Part shown: in pieces, positions 51,127-60,855 of the stretch | Position numbering within the stretch: the stretch's first letter is position 1 | Layout of the letters: every line of letters starts with the position of its first letter | Assembly (NCBI RefSeq): GCF_004023625.1 | Contig: NZ_RPDJ01000050.1 | Span: forward strand, 1-63,493 | Length of the DNA stretch: 63,493 bases | Origin: Streptomyces cavernae | Lineage (GTDB): Bacteria; Actinomycetota; Actinomycetes; Streptomycetales; Streptomycetaceae | Direction of reading: 5' to 3' | Notes under the pieces: model-generated | Database searches by the model: none | What the model was told of the DNA's origin: nothing | Seen by the model: the letters and a program-made list of their open reading frames with translations, nothing else | Made by a program: the position numbers and the translations under genes

Positions 51127-51744
51127 CTAAAGGGTCGGCCGCAGCCCCTCCAGCACAGCGTCGACGATTTGTTCGGACAGGCCTTCGTCGAGTCCGGCGT
51201 CCGGGCGCAGGACGGTGCGCAGCAGCATCGGGCCCATGAAGAGGTCGTAGACCAGCTCGATGTCGATGTCGTCGCGGATCTCCCCGTCCGCGACACCACG
51301 GCGCAGGACCTCGCAGGTCCTGCGGCGCCGCGGCTCCACCACCGTGGCGTGGTACGCGGCCCACAGCCTGGGCTGGCTCTTCATCTGCGCCTGGACGTTG
51401 TGCAGGAGCGCCGAGGACCGGTTGGCGAGCCCGCGCCGGCGCAGCGACTCCAGCAGGGCGAGCAGGTCGTCGCGCAGGGAGGTGCCGGGCAGTTCCGGGT
51501 CCGGGGGTTCGACGGCCCGCAGGACGTCGCAGAAGAGTTCCTCCTTGCCGCTCCAGCGGCGGTAGATGGTGGCCTTGCCGACGCCCGCGGTCCGGGCGAC
51601 CCGTTCGATGGAGACCTCCGCGAGCGGGACCCCGTCCTCGAGCAGTTCGAGTACGCCCTCGATGATGGCGCGCTCCACCGCCTCGCTCCGGGGTCGGCCC
51701 CGTGCGGGGCCCTCTTGCCTGGCTCGGCTCTCGGCGAGGCTCAC
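51127..51744 (-). CDS. TetR-family repressor
   Basis: The 205-residue product has the HTH AEVSIERVARTAGVGKATIY then RRWSGKEELF, and a C-terminal domain of the TetR_C_11 type (SALLHNVQAQMKSQPRLWAA). GTG 51744 has AAGGGA ten bases upstream. TTG 51753 is possible. It follows the DHA2 exporter gene in the same direction, separated only by a MITE-like element, so it is the likely regulator of that pump and of the palindrome at 53622. Confidence 0.87.
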   Translation of the reverse strand: MSLAESRARQEGPARGRPRSEAVERAIIEGVLELLEDGVPLAEVSIERVARTAGVGKATIYRRWSGKEELFCDVLRAVEPPDPELPGTSLRDDLLALLESLRRRGLANRSSALLHNVQAQMKSQPRLWAAYHATVVEPRRRRTCEVLRRGVADGEIRDDIDIELVYDLFMGPMLLRTVLRPDAGLDEGLSEQIVDAVLEGLRPTL

Positions 51745-51809
51745 TTCACTCAAGTCCCTTCATCGCTCTGCGGCGATTCTCCCTCGGGCGGCGGGCGGCG
51801 GACACCTGG

Positions 51810-52006
51810 CCTAGCGCCCCGGCAGGCAAGTGCTCTGGGGGTACCCCCTGCTCGAAGAGCTTGGGGAGTGCCGGCCGGAAGTCCTCGTACTGGACGTACT
51901 TGGGCTTTCGGCCGGTGCGGCGAGTGGGGGTCCCCCCCTGCTCGAAGAGCTTGGGGGAGCGTGCCGGGCGTCGCGACGGGCGAACGTTGCCTGTCGGGGC
52001 ACTAGG
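51810..52006. mobile_element. 197-bp MITE-like element between tetR and the exporter gene
   Basis: The 20-bp ends CCTAGCGCCCCGGCAGGCAA (51810-51829) and the complement of 51987-52006 (CCTAGTGCCCCGACAGGCAA) match in 18 of 20 bases. Two C-rich hairpin cores (about 51831-51870 and 51925-51965) are inside, each reading GCTCGAAGAGCTTGGGG. No gene is inside. The right end contains the exporter's stop codon (52002-52004). Confidence 0.75.
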
Positions 52007-53603
52007 ATTCGGCTCCCGACTCGGCCGCAACCAAGTCGCTCTCGCCGTCGCCCTTCTGAGGGGCCGCCGGCTTCCCCGGCAGGAACACGGCCACCACGAC
52101 CGCGCCGAGCACCGCCACCGCCGCGCCGCCCAGCGCGGTGACGTGCATGGCGTGCAGGAAGGCGTCGTGGGCGGGAGCGACCAGCGCCTCGCCGCGGCTG
52201 CCCAGCTGCGCCGCGACGCCGAGCGTGGCCTCGATGGACTCGCCCGCCGTGTGCCGGGTGCCGGGCGGCAGCAGGGTGAGCTTGTCCTCGATGCCGGAGC
52301 GGTAGGCCGTGGAGAGCACCGAGCCGAGCACGGCGATGCCGAGGGCGCCGCCGACCTGACGGAAGGTGTTGCTGAGCGCGGAGGCGGAGCCCGCCTTCTC
52401 GCGGGGCAGCGCCTGCATGATGACGACGCTGGTCGGGGTCATGATGTGCGCCATGCCGGCGCCCATCAGGAAGAAGATGACCTCCAGGATCCAGATCGGG
52501 GTGTCGTCCTCCAGGGTGGCGAACGCGGCGAGCGTGGCGGCGATGATCAGCATGCCGCCGGTGGTGGTGGCCTTGTTGCCGAACCGGTCGACGACCAGCC
52601 GGGCGCGCGGCGCGAAGACGAGCTGGGCGACGGCCAGCGGCAGCATCAGCAGCCCGGTCTGCAGCGGCGTGTAGCCGCGCACGCTCTGGGTGTAGAAGAC
52701 CGAGAAGAAGGTCACACCCATCAGCGCGAAGAACACGAGTGCGATGACGGCGATCGCCGCCGAGAAGACCTTGTTCTTGAAGTAGGTGACGTCGATGGAC
52801 GGATGGTCGCTGCGCTTCTCGTACACGACGAAGCCGGCGAGGACGGCAAGTCCGGCGGCGATGGTGGCGAGGACGGTGCCGTCGGTGAAGTCGGCGAGCT
52901 GGCCGCCCTTGATGATGCCGTAGACGAGCAGGACCAGGCCGATGACGGACAGCAGCACGCCGACCGGGTCGACCCTGCCGGGGTTCGGATCGCAAGAGTC
53001 GGGAACCAGCCAGATCATCAGGCCCAGCGCGAGGATCACGATCGGCACGTTGATGAGGAAGACCGAGCCCCACCAGAAGTGGTCGAGGAGCACACCGCCG
53101 GTGATCGGGCCGATGGCGATGGCGAGGCCGACACCGCCGGCCCAGATACCGATGGCCTTCGGCTGTTCCTCGCGCTCGAAGACGTTCATCAGGACGGCGA
53201 GGGTGGCGGGCATCACGAAGGCGGCCCCGAGGCCCATCAGCGCACGGAAGGCGATGAGCTCGAAGGGCGAACCCGACTCCGCGGCGAGCGCCGAACCGAT
53301 ACCGAACACGACGAGCCCGCCGAGCAGTACCTTCTTCCGCCCGAGCCGGTCGCCGAGCAGCCCCGCGGTGAACAGCAGCCCGGCGAAGACGAGGGTGTAG
53401 GCGTTGATCGCCCACTCCAGCTCGCTCTGGGTGGCACCGAGGCCGGTGGGGGCCGGAGTGGAGATGGTCTTGATGGCGACGTTCAGGATCGAGTTGTCCA
53501 GTACCACGATCAGCAGGCTGAGCATCAGCACGCCCAGGATCGCCCAGCGGCGCCGATGGACGGATTCCGGTATTCGGGAGACGGAATCGACAGGAGTTGT
53601 CAT
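52002..53603 (-). CDS. DHA2-family multidrug exporter, 14 helices
   Basis: The 533-residue protein has LIVVLDNSILNVAIKTIS (motif D1), GLLGDRLGRKKVLLGGL (motif A), FRALMGLGAAFVMPATLAVL (motif B) and GPITGGVLLDHFWWGSVFLI (motif C), the set seen in EmrB/QacA-type drug/proton antiporters. It ends with a hydrophilic tail whose last codon and stop (Ser-stop) are set by the MITE end. A 27-bp palindrome lies 19 bp upstream of the ATG. Confidence 0.92.
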   Translation of the reverse strand: MTTPVDSVSRIPESVHRRRWAILGVLMLSLLIVVLDNSILNVAIKTISTPAPTGLGATQSELEWAINAYTLVFAGLLFTAGLLGDRLGRKKVLLGGLVVFGIGSALAAESGSPFELIAFRALMGLGAAFVMPATLAVLMNVFEREEQPKAIGIWAGGVGLAIAIGPITGGVLLDHFWWGSVFLINVPIVILALGLMIWLVPDSCDPNPGRVDPVGVLLSVIGLVLLVYGIIKGGQLADFTDGTVLATIAAGLAVLAGFVVYEKRSDHPSIDVTYFKNKVFSAAIAVIALVFFALMGVTFFSVFYTQSVRGYTPLQTGLLMLPLAVAQLVFAPRARLVVDRFGNKATTTGGMLIIAATLAAFATLEDDTPIWILEVIFFLMGAGMAHIMTPTSVVIMQALPREKAGSASALSNTFRQVGGALGIAVLGSVLSTAYRSGIEDKLTLLPPGTRHTAGESIEATLGVAAQLGSRGEALVAPAHDAFLHAMHVTALGGAAVAVLGAVVVAVFLPGKPAAPQKGDGESDLVAAESGAES

Positions 53604-53621
53604 ACAAACAGCCTAGCGAAA

Positions 53622-53648
53622 TTCGATACGGGACCGTCTCGTATCGAA
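53622..53648. promoter_or_regulatory. 27-bp palindromic operator before the DHA2 exporter
   Basis: Arms TTCGATACG (53622-53630) and CGTATCGAA (53640-53648) flank GGACCGTCT, itself nearly symmetric about GAC-C-GTC. It resembles operators of TetR-type drug-pump repressors and is probably bound by the TetR encoded at 51127-51744. Confidence 0.7.
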
Positions 53649-53744
53649 AGTTCTTTACCCAGAACTTACAGAGGGCCGCCCCGTCCCCACTGAGAAGTGA
53701 GCTTCGCCTCGGAACCGGCATGGCCGGAGGACGGACTAGCCGTG

Positions 53745-53763
53745 GGTGGCACGAGGTGCCACC
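53745..53763. other. short hairpin in the panB leader
   Basis: GGTGGCAC GAG GTGCCACC forms a perfect 8-bp stem 60 bp before panB. A second weaker stem (GGACGCC...GGGCGCC) follows. It could shape the leader RNA, but no riboswitch class is recognized. Confidence 0.35.
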
Positions 53764-53822
53764 ATGGAAGCGGTCCGGGGACGCCGTAAGGGCGCCTCGA
53801 GATGACTGAAGGAGCCGTTGCA

Positions 53823-54683
53823 ATGACGCAGCTTTCGGCTGCCCGCAGCCCCGACAGCAGCAAGTCGCTGTACGGCGGCAAGGGCACCCGCCGTATCACC
53901 GTGCGCGACCTCGCCGCCGCCAAGGAGCGCGGCGAGAAATGGCCGATGCTCACCGCCTACGACGCGATGACCGCGTCCGTCTTCGACGAGGCCGGCATCC
54001 CGGTGATGCTCGTCGGCGACTCGGCGGGCAACTGCCACCTCGGGTACGACACGACCGTACCCGTCACCCTGGACGAGATGACCATGCTGTCGGCGGCCGT
54101 CGTACGGGGCACCTCGCGCGCCCTCATCGTCGGCGACCTGCCCTTCGGCTCATACCAGGAGGGGCCGGTGCAGGCGCTGCGCTCGGCGACCCGGCTGGTG
54201 AAGGAGGCCGGGGTCGGGGCCGTGAAGCTGGAGGGCGGCGAACGCTCGCACCGCCAGATCGAGCTGCTGGTCGAGTCCGGCATCCCCGTGATGGCCCACG
54301 TCGGGCTCACCCCGCAGTCCGTCAACGCCATGGGCTACCGCGTCCAGGGCCGCGGCGAGGAGGCCGCCCAGCAGCTGCTGCGCGACGCCAAGGCCGTGCA
54401 GGACGCGGGCGCCTTCGCCGTCGTCCTCGAACTGGTCCCCGCTGAGCTGGCCGCCGAGGTGACGCGTGTCCTGCACATCCCGACGGTCGGGATCGGCGCG
54501 GGACCCGAGACGGACGCCCAAGTCCTCGTCTGGACCGACATGCTCGGCCTCACCGGCGGACGGGTGCCCCGCTTCGTCAAGCAGTACGCCAACCTGCGCG
54601 AGGTCATGGCGGGCGCCGCGAAGGCGTTCGCCGAGGACGTTGTCGGCGGGACGTTCCCGTCGGAGGAACACTCCGTCCACTAG
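53823..54683 (+). CDS. panB: 3-methyl-2-oxobutanoate hydroxymethyltransferase
   Basis: The 286-residue product matches PanB, the first enzyme of pantothenate synthesis. It adds a hydroxymethyl group from methylene-tetrahydrofolate to ketoisovalerate. LTAYDAMTASVFDEAGIPVM, LVGDSAGNCHLGYDTTVPVT, GAVKLEGGERSHRQIE and IPTVGIGAGPETDAQVLVW carry the metal and substrate sites. ATG 53823 with GAAGGAG upstream is preferred to ATG 53802. A strong hairpin ends the transcript. Confidence 0.95.
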   Translation: MTQLSAARSPDSSKSLYGGKGTRRITVRDLAAAKERGEKWPMLTAYDAMTASVFDEAGIPVMLVGDSAGNCHLGYDTTVPVTLDEMTMLSAAVVRGTSRALIVGDLPFGSYQEGPVQALRSATRLVKEAGVGAVKLEGGERSHRQIELLVESGIPVMAHVGLTPQSVNAMGYRVQGRGEEAAQQLLRDAKAVQDAGAFAVVLELVPAELAAEVTRVLHIPTVGIGAGPETDAQVLVWTDMLGLTGGRVPRFVKQYANLREVMAGAAKAFAEDVVGGTFPSEEHSVH

Positions 54684-54711
54684 GACGGTCCCCGAGACCA
54701 CCGCGGCAACA

Positions 54712-54751
54712 GGACGGCCCCGCTGATCTTCCCCCGTCAGCGGGGCCGTCC
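54712..54751 (+). terminator. hairpin terminator after panB
   Basis: GGACGGCCCCGCTGA (54712-54726) pairs perfectly with 54737-54751 across a 10-base loop, followed by CCCCTTG. Confidence 0.85.
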
Positions 54752-54761
54752 CCTTGTACGC

Positions 54762-54881
54762 CTGAGTCGGCGCCGCTTTTGTGCGCTGAGCCGGCGCCGC
54801 TTTTGTGCGCTGAGCCGGCGCGGCTTTCGTGCGCCTGTGCAGCGCCGCTGTTGCGCGCCTGTGCAGGCGCCGCTCTCGGGG
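54762..54881. repeat. five tandem 24-bp units
   Basis: Units like CTGAGCCGGCGCCGCTTTTG begin at 54762, 54786, 54810, and, more diverged, at about 54834 and 54858. Shorter GGTGGTGTCGGT and GTAGGCGGCT repeats continue to about 54960. The 306-bp gap has no supported gene. It contains the promoter region of the ABC exporter. Confidence 0.75.
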
Positions 54882-54989
54882 GCCTGTCGGGTGGTGTCGG
54901 TCGGTGGTGTCGGTCAGTTGTGGGCGGCCGTAGGCGGCTGTAGGCGAGCTGTCGGTGGTTTGTCGGTCGCCCCTGGCACCTTCGGGGCC

Positions 54990-56005
<1,016 letters not shown>

Positions 56006-56009
<4 letters not shown>

Positions 56010-56821
56010 GCACCACCCTCGCGGCCCCCGCCCCGGCGCCCGCCGACCCCCGGATCGGCCTGCGCTCCCACCTGCAGCACATCCGCGCCCTGGTCCGCCG
56101 CAACCTGCTGTGGATCCGGCAGGACCCGGAGTCCATGTTCGACGCGGTGCTGATGCCGATCGTCTTCTGCCTGCTGTTCGTGTTCGTCTTCGGCGGCGCG
56201 ATCGCGGGCAAGGGCAACCAGGACGAGTACGTCAACTACGTGGTGCCCGGTCTGATGGCGATGATGGGCATGAACCTCGCCATGGGCGTCGGCACCGGCT
56301 TCAACCAGGACTTCCAGACCGGTGTGATGGACCGTTTCCGGTCCATGCCGATCGCCCGGTCCTCGGTCCTCATCGCCAAGATCACGGTCGAGCTCGGCCG
56401 GATGCTCGTCGCCATGGCGGTCCTGCTCACGGTCGGTTTCGTCCTCGGCCTGTCCGTGGAGAACGTGCCGGGTCTGCTGGCGGCCGTCGGACTCGCGGGC
56501 GTCTTCGGTTCCGCGGTCATGTGGATCTTCCTGACCATGGGCGTGATGATGAAGAACGCCCAGGCCATCCAGGGAATGGGGTTCCTCGTGCTGTTTCCCC
56601 TGCAGTTCGGCTCGTCCATCTTCGCGCCGACCGACTCGATGCCGGGCTGGCTCCAGGCGTTCACCGACTACAACCCGCTGTCGTCGCTCGCGGACGCCGC
56701 CCGCGGCCTCATGAACGGCGGCCCGATCGCCCATGACGCGCTGGTGACGCTGATCTGGTCGGTCGTCATCACCGCCGTCATGGCTCCGGTGGCGATCCAC
56801 AAGTTCCGTACCAAGAGCTGA
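56006..56821 (+). CDS. ABC-2 type permease, DrrB-like
   Basis: The 271-residue protein has six membrane helices (VLMPIVFCLLFVFVFGGAI, GLMAMMGMNLAMGVGTGF, LVAMAVLLTVGFVLGL and others) and the ABC-2 signature DFQTGVMDRFRSMPIARSSV. It forms the exporter with the ATPase encoded just upstream. Substrate unknown. It faces the large AfsR-like gene, with only 27 bp between stops. Confidence 0.92.
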
Positions 56822-56848
56822 CCCGCAGGGCCGCTCGGTCGGTACGCG

Positions 56849-59800
56849 TCACAGCAGGGCGGCGGCCTCCTCCAGACAGAGCCCGCCGCCCTTGGCGTAC
56901 GCGGCCTCGTACGCCGCGTCGCCGAGGACGGTCCGGGCGGCGGACTCGGCCCGCTCGACCGCCTCCCGCTCCAGCCCGGCGGGCACGTGCCGGGCCGGCA
57001 GCCGGCTCGCGGCGGCACCGAGCAGCCGGGCCGCGTCCCGGGCCCGTTCCTCGCCGCCGAGCCCCAACAGGGCGAGGGCCCCGGTGATCAGATGCGTCGA
57101 TCTCATCTGCGGGACGACCGCGACGGACATCGGATCCCGGGCCCGCTCCAGCCCCCGCCGTGCCTTGTCCAGGGCCTGCTCGTGCTCGCCGTCGACCGTG
57201 TGCAGCCAGGCCTCCAGACCGAGGACGAGACCGTCGAAGACCACGAAGGTGACCGCGCTGAACTCCTCCCTCAGCACGCGCAGATGCTGCCGGCTCTCCG
57301 CGGTCCGTCCCGTGCGGCCGCACCACATGGCGAGGAAGAGCCGGGCGGCCGGCATCGCCTCGTTTCGGGTGGTGCCGCGCTCCTCGAGCGCCTCGCGCAG
57401 CAGCCGCTCGCCCCGCTCGCCCTGGCCCGCCTCGATGAGAACGCCGCCGAGCCGGGTACGGAGCACGGACGCCTGGGCGTGGGCGCCGAGCCGTTCGGCG
57501 TGCTCCCGCGCCGCCTCGAAGTCGGCGGCGGCGAGCAGGTAGTCGCCCTGGCGTTCACGGGCCTCGCCGCGCGCGGACAGCGCCTCCACGAAACCCCAGC
57601 CGTCGCCGAGCCGGGTGAAGATCTCCATCGCCTCGACGGCGTCCCGGGCCGCGTCGCCGACCGTGTCGGCACTGTTGGCCAGCAGGTTGGCGCGCATCTG
57701 CAGGGCTACGCCGAGCTCCCACTCGTAGCCCAGTTCGCGGCAGGTCCGGATCGCCGCGCTCCCCGCCTCGTGGAGCCGTTCCACGTCACCGGCGAGGACC
57801 AGGGCGTAGAACCAGAGGTAGCCGGGACTGCGGCAGGTCTGCGGGAGGCCCGGCCGGTAGACCTCGGTGATGGTGCGCAGCTTCGCCCGGGCCTCGGGGG
57901 TCTGCCAGCTCTCCGGTTCCAGGTCCATGCAGGCGAGGTTGATGAGGTGCACCCCGCGCCGGGCCTCTTCCAGGACCTCGGGGCGCATCGGCGGAGGCTC
58001 GTCGGTGCAGCGCTCCATGAGGGGTTCGGCGGGGCGCACGGGCGGGGCGAAGGGGTTGGGACCGAGGGCCATGACCTCCCGGGACCAGTGGCCGGCCGTG
58101 CTGCGCAGATCGCGCATCTGCCAGTACCAGGACAGGGCAAGCACCAGGCAGAGCGCCTCCTGCTCGTCGCGGACGGCGACGGCGTGCTGCAGTGCGGCGC
58201 GTACGTTCTCCCACTCCAGCTCCAGCCGGGCGACCCCGGCGCGCTGGCCCGGGCCGCGCAGCAACAGGTCGGTGGTGCGGACCAGTTCGCGGTAGTACGT
58301 GAGGTGGGCGCGCGCCGTCTCGGGCCGGGTTCCCGCCTCGTCGAGCCGTTCCCCCGCGTACTCGGCGACGGTCTCCAGCAGCCGGTAGCGCATTTCCCCG
58401 TCCGGCGACGGGGCGGCCACCACCAGGGACTTGTCGACGAGTGAGCCGATCGCCTCCAGCGCGGCCGGACCGCAGACGGCCTCCGCGGCGGCGAGGTCGC
58501 AGCCGCCCGCGAAGACGGAAAGCCGGCGCAGTACGTCGCGTTCGTCCTCGTCGAGCAGGTCCCAGGACCAGTCCACGACGGCACGCAGTGTCTGCTGGCG
58601 GGCGAGCAGGGTGCGGCTGCCGGAGGTCAGCAGCCGGAAGCGGTCGTCGAGGCGGTCGGCGAGCCCGCGCGGGGTGAGCATCCGCAGGCGGGCGGCGGCG
58701 AGTTCGATGGCGAGCGGGAGGCCGTCGAGACGGCGGCAGATCTCCGCGGCCGCCGCGGCGGTCTCCTCGTCGGCGTCGATCCGGAACCCCGGCATCGCCG
58801 CGGCCCCGCGCTCGGCGAGCAGCCGCAGGGCCATCGGCTCGGGCAGCGGTTCCACCGGCCGCAGCAACTCGCCGGGTACGCCGAGGGGTTCACGGCTGGT
58901 GGCGAGCACGGTCAGCTCCGGGCAACGTGTCAGCAGTTCCTCGGCGAGCCGGGCCGCGGCGTCCAGCACGTGCTCGCAGTTGTCGAGGATGAGCAGCATG
59001 CGGCGCTTGGCGCAGTGCTCGACGAGCCTTACGAGGGGGTCGTCGTGCCGATCGGAGGCGGCCCGCAGTTCCTCGGCGCCGGCGCCGCGCAGGACGGTCT
59101 CGCGGGCGCCGACCGCCGTGAGGACGGCCTCGGGTACGGCCTCCGGGTCGTCGAGCGGCGCGAGTTCGGCGAGCCAGACGCCGTCGGGGGCGGTGGCGGC
59201 GACGGCCTCGGCGGCCTCTTGCGACAGCCGCGTCTTGCCGGCCCCGCCGGGTCCGAGCAGGGTCACGAGGCGGGCTGTGGCGAGGTCCCCGCGGATGGCC
59301 TCGATGTCGGCCTCCCGGCCGACGAAGGAGGTGAGCCGGGCCCGTAGATTGCCCGGGGCGGGGCCTGCGCCCGGGGTGCCGGTGTCGGCGGCAGACGGGG
59401 GCACCGGTGCGCGCTTCTCGGTCGGGTGCAGCAACTCCTCGTGCAGCGCCCGCAGTTCGGGGCCGGGGTCCGAGCCCAGGCCGTCGGCGATCAGCCTGCG
59501 TACGGACTCGTAGGCGGCCAGTGCCTCGGCCGTACGGCCCGCCGCGCGCAGTGCCCGCAGACGCAGCGCCTGGAAGGGCTCGTCCAGGGGATGGGCGTCG
59601 CACAGGGCGGTGAGCTCGGGCAGGATCCGTTCCGCCTCGCCGAGTTCCAGGGCCGCCGTCGCGCGGGCCCGCCGGACGTCCAGGCGGAGTGCCTCGCAGC
59701 GGGCGGCCTCCGCGGTGCGGTCGGGCAGGTCGGCGAGGGCCGGGCCGCGCCACAGGGCCAGGGCGTCGTCCAGGACGGCCGCGGCCTTGGCCGGGTCGGC

Positions 59801-60139
59801 GTCGGTGAGCGCCCGCGTGCCCTCGCCCGCGAGCCGCTCGAAGCGGTGCAGGTCGATGTCGTCGGGCGCCGCGCACAGCCGGTAGCCGCCCTCGACGGAG
59901 GCGACGGCCTCGGCTCCCAGCGCCCTCCGTAACCGGCCCACCAGCGCCTGCAGCGCCCCGTTCGCGTCGGCGGGCGCGTCGCCGTCCCAGACCTCGTCGA
60001 CGAGGGCACTCACCGGCACACCGCGCCCGGGGCGCAGTGCGAGCACGGTCAGCAGGGCACGCAACCGCGCCCCGCCGACCGGGAGATGGGTGCCGTCGGA
60101 ACGGAAGGCCTGGGTGGTGCCGAGGATGCGGTAGCGCAC
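56849..60139 (-). CDS. AfsR/SARP-like regulator with NB-ARC and TPR domains
   Basis: The 1096-residue product has an OmpR-type winged helix (residues 1-90, RALLTVLALRPGRGVPVSAL), a BTAD domain (LHRFERLAGEGTRALTDADP to about 245), an NB-ARC/AAA ATPase (P-loop LLGPGGAGKTRLS, Walker B LLILDNCEHVLDAAA) and a C-terminal TPR-like helical region. Such proteins activate secondary-metabolite genes or act as ATP-driven sensors. No biosynthetic gene cluster is in the window. GTG 60139 is the only sensible start. The ABC exporter it faces could be a target. Confidence 0.92.
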   Translation of the reverse strand: MRYRILGTTQAFRSDGTHLPVGGARLRALLTVLALRPGRGVPVSALVDEVWDGDAPADANGALQALVGRLRRALGAEAVASVEGGYRLCAAPDDIDLHRFERLAGEGTRALTDADPAKAAAVLDDALALWRGPALADLPDRTAEAARCEALRLDVRRARATAALELGEAERILPELTALCDAHPLDEPFQALRLRALRAAGRTAEALAAYESVRRLIADGLGSDPGPELRALHEELLHPTEKRAPVPPSAADTGTPGAGPAPGNLRARLTSFVGREADIEAIRGDLATARLVTLLGPGGAGKTRLSQEAAEAVAATAPDGVWLAELAPLDDPEAVPEAVLTAVGARETVLRGAGAEELRAASDRHDDPLVRLVEHCAKRRMLLILDNCEHVLDAAARLAEELLTRCPELTVLATSREPLGVPGELLRPVEPLPEPMALRLLAERGAAAMPGFRIDADEETAAAAAEICRRLDGLPLAIELAAARLRMLTPRGLADRLDDRFRLLTSGSRTLLARQQTLRAVVDWSWDLLDEDERDVLRRLSVFAGGCDLAAAEAVCGPAALEAIGSLVDKSLVVAAPSPDGEMRYRLLETVAEYAGERLDEAGTRPETARAHLTYYRELVRTTDLLLRGPGQRAGVARLELEWENVRAALQHAVAVRDEQEALCLVLALSWYWQMRDLRSTAGHWSREVMALGPNPFAPPVRPAEPLMERCTDEPPPMRPEVLEEARRGVHLINLACMDLEPESWQTPEARAKLRTITEVYRPGLPQTCRSPGYLWFYALVLAGDVERLHEAGSAAIRTCRELGYEWELGVALQMRANLLANSADTVGDAARDAVEAMEIFTRLGDGWGFVEALSARGEARERQGDYLLAAADFEAAREHAERLGAHAQASVLRTRLGGVLIEAGQGERGERLLREALEERGTTRNEAMPAARLFLAMWCGRTGRTAESRQHLRVLREEFSAVTFVVFDGLVLGLEAWLHTVDGEHEQALDKARRGLERARDPMSVAVVPQMRSTHLITGALALLGLGGEERARDAARLLGAAASRLPARHVPAGLEREAVERAESAARTVLGDAAYEAAYAKGGGLCLEEAAALL

Positions 60140-60181
60140 GGTGCCATTGTCCCGGGCGGGGGGTGGGCTCCGCCTCCGGGT

Positions 60182-60727
60182 TCAGGACCGCATGAACTGC
60201 GAGGAGTCCAGGACGAGGATCTGGTCGGCCACGGGGATCTGGATTTCGTCGCCGAAGACGCCGGATTCCTCGTGCTGGTATGCGCCGTCCACGGGGCGGG
60301 TCAGCAGCGTCCAGCGGGCGGAAAGCACATCGACGATGAGATAGGCGGGGATGCGGCGCAGGGCGTAGTGGTCCGACTCGGTGTTGTAGTCGCGGTGCCT
60401 GCTCTCCGGCGAGACGACCTCGACGACGAAAGGCAGGAGCGCTTCGTCGACCTCGCTCTCCTCCGAACGGATCTGGTCCAGCGGGAGCGCCTAGGCATCG
60501 GGCTCGGGTTTGTAGCCCTCCCTGGGCGGTACCACCGCGAATGCGCCCACCGGAGCCCAGCCGGGCAGCCGGTCCTCGATCTGGTTGGCAATGCGCCGAG
60601 CCGTGGTGGTGTGCGCATGAGTGACCGGTACCAAAGTCAGCCCGTTCTTCGTCAGCCGGAGGCGCGCGCTCCTGGGGACCTGGAGCTGGTCCTGGACCAA
60701 CTCGACCCAACCCTCGGCGATCGTCAT
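60182..60727 (-). pseudogene. Uma2-family protein with one in-frame stop codon
   Basis: ATG 60727 has a strong ribosome site (GAGGAGG). Codons 1-78 encode a normal start (EGWVELVQDQLQVPRSARLR, GAFAVVPPREGYKPEPDA). Codon 79 is TAG at 60491-60493. The same frame continues without further damage (LPLDQIRSEESEVDEALLPF, then VVEVVSPESRHRDYNTESDH, YALRRIPAYLIVDVL) to TGA at 60182. The second part holds the restriction-endonuclease-like core (Glu and the VVEVVSPES motif). One base change from a complete 181-residue protein means it is young damage, a sequencing error or a readthrough site. Confidence 0.8.
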
Positions 60728-60855
60728 GGGCACCTCCTCAGTCGACTCGATGACAGCGTAACGACTACCAGGAACCTGACCCCACCCGCGGGACGTTCTC
60801 CCCAGACCACCGGTACGGTCGACTCCGCACACATCAGCCCACACCAGGGAGCCCC

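Noticed and set aside
53745..53800. Riboswitch in the panB leader
   Set aside because: Only two short stems are seen and they match no class I know. A covariance search would be needed.
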